Source: DATJPD01 sp036394195
GTDB taxonomy: Bacteria; Pseudomonadota; Alphaproteobacteria; CACIAM-22H2
Length of the DNA: 14,103 nt
Assembly: GCA_036394195.1 (NCBI GenBank)
Contig: DASWFO010000253.1
Span: 1-14,103 of the forward strand
Direction of reading: 5' to 3'
Shown: positions 1 to 6,761 of the stretch, piece by piece
How the letters are laid out: every line of letters starts with the position of its first letter
Numbering within the stretch: the stretch's first letter is position 1
The notes under the pieces: model-generated
Seen by the model: the letters and a program-made list of their open reading frames with translations, nothing else
Databases searched by the model: none
Told to the model about the DNA's origin: nothing
Program-made: the position numbers and the translations under genes

Positions 1-1
1 C

Positions 2-505
2 GAGCGAAAGGTCGAGGACGCCGCGTTGGGGCTGCTCTGGGATCCTGTGGCGGTACGCTTCGCGTTTCAGGCGGGTGAAGGTGCGCGGCTGCCAATGCGG
101 ATCGGCGGCAAGGTTGGTCCGCGCTCCGGCCTTCCGATCGATGCGGAGGTGACGGTGACGAAACTCGCCGAGAATGCTGCCCAGCGCTTCTCCGGCGCCT
201 CCATCGCCTTGGGCGACTGCGCCGCCTTGCGGATCGGCGGGATCGACGTCGTGGTCAACTCACGACGCACGCAGGCGCGCTCGCCTGATCTGTTCACCAA
301 TCTGGGTATCGATCCAAGAACGAGGAAGATCCTGGTCGTGAAATCAACGAACCACTTCTACGCCGCCTTCGCCCCGATCGCGAAGGAGGTGCTGTACGTC
401 GAAGCGGACGGACCCCTGCCGCGTGACTACACCAAGGTGCCGTATAGCCGCCTGACGCGTCCGATGTGGCCGCTTCACGCCGATCCGCTGGGCTTGGGCC
501 GATAG
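2..505 (+). CDS. M81 family metallopeptidase (MlrC-like), C-terminal part only
   Basis: The reading frame is open from the window edge (codons start at base 2) and ends in two successive stops, TAG TAG, at 503-508. The translated 167 residues resemble the MlrC C-terminal domain of the M81 family. The clearest landmarks are a central GGIDVVVNSRRTQARSPDLF stretch, then VKSTNHFYAAFAPIAKEVLYVE, then a proline/tryptophan-rich tail (RPMWPLHADP). MlrC was first described in linearised-microcystin degradation, but most M81 homologues have unknown substrates. The N-terminal domain, which should carry the metal ligands, lies outside the window, so catalytic integrity cannot be judged. The gene ends 237 nt before gltI on the same strand. 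A separate promoter precedes gltI, so joint transcription is not required, although M81 genes often sit beside peptide or amino-acid ABC transporters. Confidence 0.85.
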   Translation, partial: ERKVEDAALGLLWDPVAVRFAFQAGEGARLPMRIGGKVGPRSGLPIDAEVTVTKLAENAAQRFSGASIALGDCAALRIGGIDVVVNSRRTQARSPDLFTNLGIDPRTRKILVVKSTNHFYAAFAPIAKEVLYVEADGPLPRDYTKVPYSRLTRPMWPLHADPLGLGR

Positions 506-668
506 TAGCCGTCGTCTGCTCAGCTGACCTTAAGGGACATGGCCGGATTCCCTCAGCAGCAGATAATTCACGTTCACTGTCAATGATATATCCGCTGGCA
601 CGAATATACCCGAGTCGGTATCAGACCCCCGAACTCGGCCTAACAACGTTCGCCCGGAGAGGCGGTGT

Positions 669-684
669 TGGCCCGGCTCTTGCT
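669..684 (+). promoter_or_regulatory. Probable sigma-54 (-24/-12) promoter of gltIJKL
   Basis: TGGCCCG at 669-675, four bases, then TTGCT at 680-684. Against the sigma-54 consensus TGGCACG-N4-TTGCW, only the fifth position differs (C for A). The invariant GG (670-671) and GC (682-683) are 12 nt apart, as required. Transcription would start near 695, giving a leader of about 48 nt before the gltI ATG at 743. Sigma-54 with NtrC commonly drives amino-acid uptake operons under nitrogen limitation, so the match fits the genes downstream. I see no clear NtrC site upstream; a CCGAGT/ACTCGG dyad at 610-615/633-638 is the only nearby symmetry. Confidence 0.7.
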
Positions 685-720
685 ACAGGTGGTTTCTGCT
701 ACAGTGTTGCTACACGTGGT
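681..720 (+). repeat. Three TGCTACA direct repeats in the gltI leader
   Basis: TGCTACA occurs at 681-687, 697-703 and 708-714. The first and third copies extend to a 13-bp repeat (TGCTACAGGTGGT at 681-693, TGCTACACGTGGT at 708-720; 12 of 13 match) spaced 27 bp apart. The first copy contains the sigma-54 -12 element; the other two cover the predicted start site and early leader. They may be regulator contacts or small duplications. The repeats are directly visible; function is unknown. Confidence 0.5.
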
Positions 721-742
721 CGGCAGGAAAGAGGAGGTCATC

Positions 743-1666
743 ATGTCCATCGTCAAGCCTGCCGCCGTCATCGGCCCAATCCTGATCGGGACAGTCCTGG
801 GGCTCACACTGCCGGCGACGGCCCAGGAGTTGGACGGTACGCTGAAGAAGATCAAGGAGTCGGGCACGATCACGCTCGGCCACCGCGAATCCTCGATACC
901 GTTCTCGTATTACGACGACAATCAGCACGTCATCGGCTTCGCCATGGACATCTGCGCGAAGGTCGTCGAGGCGATCAAGACCGAGCTCAAGCTCGACAAG
1001 CTCGAGGTCAAGCTCAACCCGGTCATCCCCTCAACCCGGATTCCGCTGATTGCCAACGGCACCGTCGACCTGGAGTGCGGCTCGACGACCAACAATCCCG
1101 ATCGCCAGAAGCAGGTGGCGTTCACCAACACCCACTTCCTGACGGCGACCCGATTCGTGTCGAAGACGGCGAACAAGCTCGTCAAGATCGACGACCTCAA
1201 GGGCAAGACCGTGGTCTCGACGGCCGGCTCCAGCAACATCGTGCAGCTGAACGACGTCAACACCGCGCGAAAGCTGGGGATCAACATCCTGGCGGCGAAA
1301 GATCACGGCGACGCCTTCCTGATGGTCGAGACCGATCGCGCGGTGGCGTTCGTGATGGACGACATCCTGCTCGCGAGCTTCGTCGCCGGTTCGAAGACGC
1401 CGGACGCCTACGTCATCTCGGACGAGACCTTCTCGCTGCCCGAGCCCTACGGCATCGTGCTCCGACGCAACGACGCGGCGTTCAAGGCGGTGGTCGATCG
1501 CGCGACGGCACTGCTCTATCAGAGCCCGGAGATCGTCACGATCTATGACCGCTGGTTCATGAGCCCGATCCCGCCCAAGGGCCTGAACCTCCACCTGCCG
1601 CTCGACGGGGCCCTGAAGAACGCCTTCGCCCATCCGACCGACAACGGCGACCCGACCGCCTACTGA
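743..1666 (+). CDS. gltI: Glutamate/aspartate ABC transporter, periplasmic substrate-binding protein
   Basis: This is a family 3 solute-binding protein (307 aa) that would capture acidic amino acids in the periplasm and deliver them to GltJK. The ATG at 743 is preceded by a strong ribosome binding site (GAGGAGG, 731-737) and gives a Sec signal peptide: hydrophobic residues 7-25, cleavage probably near ATA-QE at 27-28. An upstream in-frame start at 665 is unlikely because it lies inside the sigma-54 promoter. Binding-pocket landmarks include GHRESSIPFSY (46-56) and ANGTVDLECGSTTNN (104-118), the pattern seen in GltI rather than in histidine or cystine binders. Length is usual for the family. 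It is the first gene of the operon, with gltJ 29 nt downstream. Substrate is inferred from family resemblance; glutamine or another acidic or amide amino acid is possible. Confidence 0.92.
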   Translation: MSIVKPAAVIGPILIGTVLGLTLPATAQELDGTLKKIKESGTITLGHRESSIPFSYYDDNQHVIGFAMDICAKVVEAIKTELKLDKLEVKLNPVIPSTRIPLIANGTVDLECGSTTNNPDRQKQVAFTNTHFLTATRFVSKTANKLVKIDDLKGKTVVSTAGSSNIVQLNDVNTARKLGINILAAKDHGDAFLMVETDRAVAFVMDDILLASFVAGSKTPDAYVISDETFSLPEPYGIVLRRNDAAFKAVVDRATALLYQSPEIVTIYDRWFMSPIPPKGLNLHLPLDGALKNAFAHPTDNGDPTAY

Positions 1667-1677
1667 GAGTCAGCGCG

Positions 1678-1694
1678 CGCGGACGGTCTCCGCG
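1678..1694 (+). promoter_or_regulatory. Hairpin in the gltI-gltJ gap covering the gltJ ribosome-binding region
   Basis: CGCGGA (1678-1683) and TCCGCG (1689-1694) can pair around a 5-nt loop, ending one base before the gltJ ATG at 1696. No purine-rich Shine-Dalgarno sequence is visible there. Such a hairpin could lower gltJ translation or protect the gltI mRNA 3' end, making more binding protein than permease. That role is inferred. Confidence 0.45.
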
Positions 1695-1695
1695 G

Positions 1696-2433
1696 ATGGA
1701 CTACAACTGGAACTGGGCCATCCTGTGGCAGCCCTCGCCGGAGGGACACGGCACCTATCTTGCCACGCTCCTGTTCGGGCTCGGCTGGACGGTGGTGACC
1801 GCGCTGGGCGCCTGGCTCCTAGCCTTCATTTTCGGCGTCACCGTCGGGGTCATGCGAACGCTGCCGGCGGGTTGGGCGCAGCGCATCGGCGCCGGCTATG
1901 TCGAGCTGTTCCGCAACATTCCGCTGCTGGTCCAGCTCTTCCTGTGGTTCTTCGTCCTTCCCGAGCTGCTGCCGCAGAGTGCGGGCACCTGGCTGAAGCA
2001 ACTGCCTCAGGGCTCGCTCTATACCGCGATGATCGGCATCGGCTTCTACATCTCGGCCCGTGTCGCCGAGCAGGTGCGGTCCGGCATCGGTGCCCTCCCG
2101 CGCGGCCAGCGCCTCGCCGGGCAGGCGCTGGGGCTCAGCCTGCCCCAGACCTATCGCTATGTGCTGTTGCCGATGGCCCTGCGGATCGTCCTGCCGCCGC
2201 TGACCTCCGAGTTCCTCAGCACCGTCAAGAACACGTCGGTGGCCCTCACCATCGGGCTTGTCGAGCTGACCTCGCGCGCGCGGGCCATGCAGGAGTTCTC
2301 ATTCCAGGTCTTCGAGGCGTTCAGCACGGCGACGCTGCTCTATCTGGCGCTCAATTTCCTGATCGTCGCTGCCATGCGCCAGCTGGAGCGGCGCGTCGCC
2401 GTGCCCGGCTTCGTTGCCCAAACGGCCCGGTAA
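1696..2433 (+). CDS. gltJ: Glutamate/aspartate ABC transporter, permease subunit 1
   Basis: This is a 245-aa polar-amino-acid permease of the HisM/GltJ type. It forms, with GltK, the inner-membrane channel of the importer. Hydrophobic segments are visible around residues 22-52, 75-92, 108-122, 155-185 and 210-227. The cytoplasmic EAA loop that contacts the ATPase is at about 138-160 (RLAGQALGLSLPQTYRYVLLP). The N-terminal MDYNWNW start and long periplasmic stretch match GltJ more than GltK. The start is the ATG at 1696; no good ribosome binding site is seen and a hairpin ends immediately before it. The stop is 10 nt before the gltK ATG, so the two are probably translationally linked. Confidence 0.92.
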   Translation: MDYNWNWAILWQPSPEGHGTYLATLLFGLGWTVVTALGAWLLAFIFGVTVGVMRTLPAGWAQRIGAGYVELFRNIPLLVQLFLWFFVLPELLPQSAGTWLKQLPQGSLYTAMIGIGFYISARVAEQVRSGIGALPRGQRLAGQALGLSLPQTYRYVLLPMALRIVLPPLTSEFLSTVKNTSVALTIGLVELTSRARAMQEFSFQVFEAFSTATLLYLALNFLIVAAMRQLERRVAVPGFVAQTAR

Positions 2434-2443
2434 GGCGCCATCG

Positions 2444-3136
2444 ATGTTCGCGAATTTCGATTTCGACGTGATCTGGCGCTCGCTGCCTTATCTGTTCCGC
2501 GACGGAATGACCTTCACCCTCAGCCTCACCGCGCTGGCAACGGCGGGCGGTCTGGTGCTCGGCACGTTGTTCGCGATGCTGCGGCTGTCCGCGTTCACGC
2601 CGCTGGCCAAGATGATCGCCGGCTACGTCAATTTGATCCGCTCGCTGCCGCTGGTGCTGGTGATCTTCTGGTTCTACTTTCTAATCCCTTATGTCGGGCA
2701 GTGGGTGCTCGGCACGGCCCGACCGATTCCCATCGGCGCATTTCCGTCCGTGGCGATCACCTTCACCCTGTTCGAGGCGGCCTATTTCGCCGAGATCATG
2801 CGCGCCGGCATCCAGTCGATTCCGCGCGGCCAGGTGGCGGCCGGCTATGCGCTGGGCCTGACCTATTGGCAGGTCATGGGATCGGTCGTCCTGCCGCAAG
2901 CCGTCCGCAACATGCTGCCGGTGTTGTTCACCCAGACCATCGTCCTGTTCCAGGACACCTCGCTCGTCTATGTCGTCTCGCTGCCGGATTTCCTGGGCGC
3001 CGCGTCCAAGGTCGCGCAGCGCGACGGCCGGCTGGTCGAGATGTACCTGTTCGCCGCCGTCATCTACTTTGTCGTGTCGTATGGCGCCTCCCGGCTCGTC
3101 CGGCGGCTCGAAGCGCGCGTCGCGATCGCGAGCTGA
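2444..3136 (+). CDS. gltK: Glutamate/aspartate ABC transporter, permease subunit 2
   Basis: This is the second membrane subunit (230 aa) of the same importer. Hydrophobic stretches lie near residues 23-47, 66-88, 100-120, 142-165 and 208-222, and an EAA loop at about 130-151 (QVAAGYALGLTYWQVMGSVVLP). The ATG at 2444 was chosen over an in-frame TTG at 2414 because the latter lies within gltJ; AAGGCG at 2432-2437 is a modest ribosome binding site. A phenylalanine/tryptophan-rich membrane segment (VLVIFWFYFLIPY, 71-83) is typical of GltK-type permeases. Its stop (3134-3136) is separated from the gltL ATG by 2 nt. Confidence 0.92.
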   Translation: MFANFDFDVIWRSLPYLFRDGMTFTLSLTALATAGGLVLGTLFAMLRLSAFTPLAKMIAGYVNLIRSLPLVLVIFWFYFLIPYVGQWVLGTARPIPIGAFPSVAITFTLFEAAYFAEIMRAGIQSIPRGQVAAGYALGLTYWQVMGSVVLPQAVRNMLPVLFTQTIVLFQDTSLVYVVSLPDFLGAASKVAQRDGRLVEMYLFAAVIYFVVSYGASRLVRRLEARVAIAS

Positions 3137-3138
3137 GC

Positions 3139-3879
3139 ATGAGCCGTCCGATGATCGAGATCCGCGACGTGAGCAAATGGTACGCCCAGTTCCATGTCCT
3201 GAAGCGCTGCTCGACGGCGGTCGGCCAGGGCGAGGTGGTGGTGGTTTGCGGACCGTCGGGCTCCGGCAAGTCGACCCTGATCCAGTGCGTGAACGGGCTC
3301 GAGCCGTTCCAGGAGGGTGAGATCCGGGTTGACGGGATCTCCGTCGGGGCGCCCGGCACCGACCTGCCGAAGCTGCGGGCGCGGGTCGGCATGGTGTTCC
3401 AGCATTTCGAGCTGTTTCCGCATCTCCGCATCCGCGAGAACCTGTGTCTCGCCCAAGAGAAGGTCCTGAAGCGCAGCCGCGATGCGGCGATGGCCAAGGC
3501 CGCGGCGCTGCTCGAGCGGGTGGGGCTGCGCGAGCAGGTCGATAAATATCCCGGTCAGCTCTCGGGCGGGCAGCAGCAACGGGTGGCGATCGCACGGGCA
3601 CTGGCGATGGATCCGATCGCCATGCTGTTCGACGAGCCGACCTCCGCCCTCGATCCCGAGATGATCAAGGAGGTGCTCGACGTGATGGTGGCCCTGGCGC
3701 AGGACGGCATGACCATGATGGTGGTGACCCACGAGATGGGCTTTGCCCGCAAGGTCGCCGACCGCGTCGTCTTCATGGACCGCGGCGAAATCGTCGAAGA
3801 TGCGGGCAAGGACGCGTTCTTCGGCAGCCCGCGCAGCGACCGGGCGCAACTCTTCCTGTCGAAGATCCTGGCGCACTGA
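3139..3879 (+). CDS. gltL: Glutamate/aspartate ABC transporter, ATP-binding subunit
   Basis: This 246-aa cytoplasmic ATPase powers the GltJK channel. All nucleotide-binding motifs are intact: Walker A GPSGSGKST (38-46), Q-loop Gln88, signature LSGGQ (141-145), Walker B AMLFDEPTSALD (161-172) and switch His198 in VVTHEMG. The start ATG lies 2 nt after the gltK stop, which implies translational coupling. The family is very conserved, so closely related ATPases for other polar amino acids cannot be told apart except by operon context. The stretch encoding GEIVEDAGKDAFFGS (residues 216-230) is duplicated in non-coding DNA about 3 kb downstream, at 6841-6897. The operon appears to end here; no strong T-tailed terminator is visible before the repeat at 3951. 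Confidence 0.95.
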   Translation: MSRPMIEIRDVSKWYAQFHVLKRCSTAVGQGEVVVVCGPSGSGKSTLIQCVNGLEPFQEGEIRVDGISVGAPGTDLPKLRARVGMVFQHFELFPHLRIRENLCLAQEKVLKRSRDAAMAKAAALLERVGLREQVDKYPGQLSGGQQQRVAIARALAMDPIAMLFDEPTSALDPEMIKEVLDVMVALAQDGMTMMVVTHEMGFARKVADRVVFMDRGEIVEDAGKDAFFGSPRSDRAQLFLSKILAH

Positions 3880-3950
3880 CGCGCACTGGGCCGCAGAGAA
3901 GGCTGAAAGAGGGGGTTGGTTCTGCTGCCGCCCGCTCTATCGGCCGTCAC

Positions 3951-4026
3951 GGCCTCGCCCTTCGAGACGCCCTCATCCTGAGCCGCGGGCCTCGCCCTTC
4001 GAGACGCTTCGCGCCTCAGGGTGAGG
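3951..4026. repeat. REP-like palindromic intergenic repeat
   Basis: A 20-bp sequence beginning GGCCTCGCCCTTCGAGACG occurs twice without mismatch, at 3951-3970 and 3988-4007. CTCATCCTGAG (3972-3982) and CTCAGGGTGAG (4015-4025) form an inverted pair with one mismatch. This is the architecture of dispersed REP/palindromic elements common between genes of high-GC alphaproteobacteria. It lies between convergent genes, so it could act as a bidirectional terminator or mRNA 3' stabiliser. Its right end includes the stop codon and last codons of the exonuclease gene. Dispersal in the genome cannot be seen from one window. Confidence 0.65.
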
Positions 4027-4855
4027 CCGAGACGAGCGCGTCGAGGCGGTCGGCCAGACGGTTGAGCTCCCACTCGCGAGCGAGGGCGGACGCCGTTGCC
4101 CAGGTTGGCGCCTGGTCTTGCAGAGAGGGCAGAGGCGCGGACTTGTCCATGGTCGCGATCCCGCGGTAGAGACGCAGCTCGTCCGCCTGAGCCGCGAACC
4201 GGCCGTCAGCCAGCGCGGCCTCGAGGGTTCCGTATTTGTGCAGAAGGCTCGCGGCACCCTTCGGGCCGACACCCTTGGCACCGGGCAGCTTGTCCGAAGG
4301 GTCGCCGCGCAGCGCGATGAAGTCGGGCACCTGCTTGGGCTCGACACCGTATCGCTGGCGTACTTCCGCGGGCCCGATGCGTGCCATTTCGCCGGCGCGC
4401 ACGGGCTGGAGGATCGTCGTCGACTGCGAGGCCAGCTGAAAAGCATCGCGGTCGCCGGTCGCCACGATCGCCGTCCCCCCGCGTTGCTCCTCCTCGGCGA
4501 CGGCGGCCGCGAGGAAGTCGTCGGCCTCGTAGCCGGCCGACTTCGCACAGGCAAATCCGCACGCCGCCACGAACTGCGGCAGGACATCAAGCTGGTCGCA
4601 CAGCTCGGCGTCGAATTGACGTCCGCTTTGGTAGGCCTCGAACGCCCGATGACGATAGGTCGGCGCGTCGAGCGTATCCCAACCGACCAGCACGGCCCGA
4701 GGTCGCTCGCTCTCATAGAGTCGCAGGAGGGAATTTGCGAAGCCGACGATGGCGCCGCCACCCCTGTTGCCCCGCCGGCGGATCGACTTGGGGAGTCCGT
4801 GATAGGCGCGATGCGCAAACGAGTCACCGTCGATGACGAGCAGCGGCCGACTCAC
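4016..4855 (-). CDS. Stand-alone 5'-3' exonuclease (PIN/FEN family, PolA N-terminal domain type)
   Basis: This 279-aa protein resembles the 5'-nuclease domain of DNA polymerase I without the polymerase. Metal-binding acidic residues are visible: Asp9 (VIDGDSFAHRAYHGLP), Asp60, the cluster YEADD (109-113), and Asp135/Asp137 in TGDRDAFQL. An H3TH DNA-binding motif follows with LRGDPSDKLPGAKGVGPKGAA (182-202), including Asp185 and Asp188. The expected role is trimming 5' flaps or RNA primers in replication and repair. The GTG at 4855 gives the canonical N-terminus; the ribosome binding site is weak. The stop codon (4016-4018) lies in a REP-like repeat, so the last few residues (SASP) may have been donated by it. 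It lies 54 nt downstream of the esterase gene on the same strand. A full-length polA elsewhere is likely but not visible. Confidence 0.9.
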   Translation of the reverse strand: MSRPLLVIDGDSFAHRAYHGLPKSIRRRGNRGGGAIVGFANSLLRLYESERPRAVLVGWDTLDAPTYRHRAFEAYQSGRQFDAELCDQLDVLPQFVAACGFACAKSAGYEADDFLAAAVAEEEQRGGTAIVATGDRDAFQLASQSTTILQPVRAGEMARIGPAEVRQRYGVEPKQVPDFIALRGDPSDKLPGAKGVGPKGAASLLHKYGTLEAALADGRFAAQADELRLYRGIATMDKSAPLPSLQDQAPTWATASALAREWELNRLADRLDALVSASP

Positions 4856-4909
4856 AACGGCCCGCCTGCCACCGCGCGGCTGACTGAAGGCGATCGCCTC
4901 GATTGCACC

Positions 4910-6148
4910 CTATCGCGCCGCCGTCGGATGCGGGTGCTCGAGGAAGAAGCGGAGCATCTCCCGCGCGGCGTCCGGCCCTCGTGGATCGGTGTATGAGCCG
5001 GCGGGGCTGCCGCCCGACCAGGCATGACCCGCTCCGTGGATAACCCACTGCTCGAGGATCGCTTCCCCGCTTGCGGCGGCGAAGGAGGTGCGGCTGTAGG
5101 CATGGCCGCCGGGAACTCTACCTTGCTCCACCTGTTTGTGCACACCCGTGGTGGAGGTCGCACTTGCCTGCGCAATGACCTGATCGCCGTTGCGCGGGTG
5201 CACCGTGCTGTCCTGATCCCCATGGAACACGATGGTCGGAACGATCCGCCGGGCGTCCTCGGTCTTGGATACGCCGCGAGAGCGGTCCACGGCGCCGACA
5301 TCGCCGTGCCGCATCGCCTCCAAGGCTGAGGGCAAGTCCCGGGCAGCCCCGCAGGCGAGCCCGGAATGCACGCCGATGGCGGCGTAGAGGTCGGGGTACG
5401 CCACGCCCATGATGGCCGCCGCCGCTGCACCAGCCGAGAGCCCGGCGACATAGACGCGTCGCGGGTCGACCGAATAGTCGCGCATCACCTGACGGGTGAT
5501 CCCGGCGATCAACGAGGGCTCGCCTTGATCGCGCTGCTGGTCGCCCGGGCTGAACCAGTTCCAGCATTTCGAGACGTTGGCGGAGGCGGCTTGCGCAGGA
5601 TAGGCGACGAAGCAGGTGTGCTCTTCGGCCAGCGTGTTCATGCGCGTGCCGGCCGCGAAGTCGTCAGGCGACTGCTTGCAGCCATGCAGCATGACGATCA
5701 AGGGGAGTGTCTGGCCATGATAGCCACTGGGGACGTAGAGCTTGTAGGCACGGCGTCCGGCGCCATTGCTGAAGGCTCTCGTCACAAACTCGCCGCCGCC
5801 GTCCGGTACGACATCGGGCACGGGCTCGGCAGACCGCCTCGCCCACTCGCCCATCGCCGAGCCGATCCGATTGACCCGATCGAGGAAGCTGCGGAGCGCC
5901 CCGCGCGTCGGCGGCCCGGCCGTTTCTCCGGGGATGTCAGCCACCTCGATCGTTTCGGGCGCGGCATCGATCGTGCGCGACGTGCGTCCGACAGGCACGC
6001 CGCTGGTGTCGCCGGTGAGACCGGACCCGTTCTTCAGCGCCGTCTCGCCGCGAAGCGCGCGTTGCAGGAGCGCGCTTGCTTCGGCGAGACGGCCGGCGCG
6101 GGTGAGGCGGGTTGCCTCGAGCATTTCGCGGTACATCATGTCGTTCAT
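4910..6148 (-). CDS. PHB depolymerase family esterase, probably intracellular
   Basis: This 412-aa alpha/beta-hydrolase belongs to the extracellular-PHB-depolymerase/LpqC-like esterase family. Catalytic elements are visible: oxyanion region MLHGCKQS (153-160), nucleophile Ser238 in the lipase box GLSAG (236-240), probable Asp313 in HGDQDSTV, and His375 in HGAGHAWSGG. The motif KCWNWFSPGDQQR (194-206) is characteristic of the family. The first ~125 residues are a helical and low-complexity leader (ADIPGETAGPP around 70-80) with no signal peptide, unlike secreted depolymerases, so the protein is probably cytoplasmic. The start is uncertain between Met1 and the nearby Met4/Met5; no strong ribosome binding site is seen. 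The RHH regulator gene lies 148 nt upstream on the same strand and is likely co-transcribed. The true substrate (polymer, oligomer or other ester) is unknown. Confidence 0.88.
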   Translation of the reverse strand: MNDMMYREMLEATRLTRAGRLAEASALLQRALRGETALKNGSGLTGDTSGVPVGRTSRTIDAAPETIEVADIPGETAGPPTRGALRSFLDRVNRIGSAMGEWARRSAEPVPDVVPDGGGEFVTRAFSNGAGRRAYKLYVPSGYHGQTLPLIVMLHGCKQSPDDFAAGTRMNTLAEEHTCFVAYPAQAASANVSKCWNWFSPGDQQRDQGEPSLIAGITRQVMRDYSVDPRRVYVAGLSAGAAAAAIMGVAYPDLYAAIGVHSGLACGAARDLPSALEAMRHGDVGAVDRSRGVSKTEDARRIVPTIVFHGDQDSTVHPRNGDQVIAQASATSTTGVHKQVEQGRVPGGHAYSRTSFAAASGEAILEQWVIHGAGHAWSGGSPAGSYTDPRGPDAAREMLRFFLEHPHPTAAR

Positions 6149-6296
6149 GTCGGAGCTTTCGGTATGGAAGGCAGGGCACGCGTCGCGTGGAGAACCTGAT
6201 CCGTCTCCCGGTTGGAATGTTGATCGTCGACTGTGAAGGCAGCGGCCATGCCGGGCGTCGCGTCAGTCACGCGAGCGAAGGCGCGGCCGCGAGCGG

Positions 6297-6716
6297 TTAT
6301 CGGATCCTGTCGGCGAGAGCGGCCTTGACCGCCGGGTTGGCATGCAACGCTCCGAGCACGACGATCGAAGCGATCGTCGCGCGGGCAAGCTCTGGCGTGA
6401 CATCCTGGGCAATGCTGGCCAAGCCCAGCACGTGGATGTGGAGTATCTGCCCGGCGACACGCGCGGCTTCCAGATCTTCACGGCTGTAATGTCGCAGACC
6501 GAGGTCCAGGCTCTTTCGAGCCACCGCCTGCTTGACCACGTCGGCATGCCGGTCGAGTTGGTTGCGGATTGCGGTACGGATGAAGTCGGTCCGGTTCGAG
6601 TAGAACCCGTCCTGCACCATCAGGTCGATGTGGCCGAGGTCGACATAGCCGAGATTGATCGTAATTTTCTCGCTGTCGCTGCCCTTGGGCCGCAGATCAT
6701 GTACAGTGCTGACCAT
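6297..6716 (-). CDS. CopG/ribbon-helix-helix transcriptional regulator
   Basis: This 139-aa protein has an N-terminal ribbon-helix-helix DNA-binding domain: strand EKITINLG (16-23), helix DLGHIDLMVQDG (26-37) and helix SNRTDFIRTAIRNQLDRH (40-57). The remaining 80 residues have hydrophobic patches (ILHIHVLGLASIAQDV, 91-106; ATIASIVVLGALHA, 113-126) and may be a dimerisation or sensing domain; I do not recognise a ligand. It is longer than antitoxin-type CopG proteins and has no toxin gene beside it. The ATG at 6714-6716 has a ribosome binding site (GGAAGGA, complement of 6723-6729). Its promoter contains a large dyad, suggesting autoregulation and control of the downstream esterase gene. Confidence 0.85.
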   Translation of the reverse strand: MVSTVHDLRPKGSDSEKITINLGYVDLGHIDLMVQDGFYSNRTDFIRTAIRNQLDRHADVVKQAVARKSLDLGLRHYSREDLEAARVAGQILHIHVLGLASIAQDVTPELARATIASIVVLGALHANPAVKAALADRIR

Positions 6717-6723
6717 CTTCTAT

Positions 6724-6761
6724 CCTTCCAGAGACCATCCGGATGGATGGTATATGGAAGG
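6724..6761. promoter_or_regulatory. 38-bp dyad, candidate operator of the RHH regulator
   Basis: Two nested inverted pairs share one centre at 6742.5: CCTTCCA (6724-6730) with TGGAAGG (6755-6761), and ACCATCC (6734-6740) with GGATGGT (6745-6751). A perfect 12-bp palindrome, CCATCCGGATGG (6735-6746), overlaps it. The dyad covers both the -10 region and the ribosome binding site of the regulator gene, where a bound repressor would block initiation. RHH proteins bind short inverted repeats as dimers of dimers, which suits two nested half-site pairs. Confidence 0.65.

Noticed and set aside
596..611. A second sigma-54-like site beginning with a perfect TGGCACG
   Set aside because: The -24 part is perfect but the -12 position reads TACCC instead of TTGCW, so the essential GC is missing. 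The site at 669-684 is much better.
466..1548. A 360-codon + strand frame overlapping gltI
   Set aside because: It is a frame-shifted shadow of gltI with Arg/Gly-rich sequence and no domain; the gltI frame has a good ribosome binding site, signal peptide and family motifs.
3942..3954. GGCCGTCACGGCC mini-palindrome after gltL as a terminator
   Set aside because: The possible loop is too small and no T-run follows. The REP-like element just downstream is a better candidate for transcript ending.
6297..6716. RHH protein as an antitoxin of a toxin-antitoxin pair
   Set aside because: It is longer than typical RHH antitoxins, the adjacent downstream gene is an esterase, and no small toxin-like frame is found nearby.
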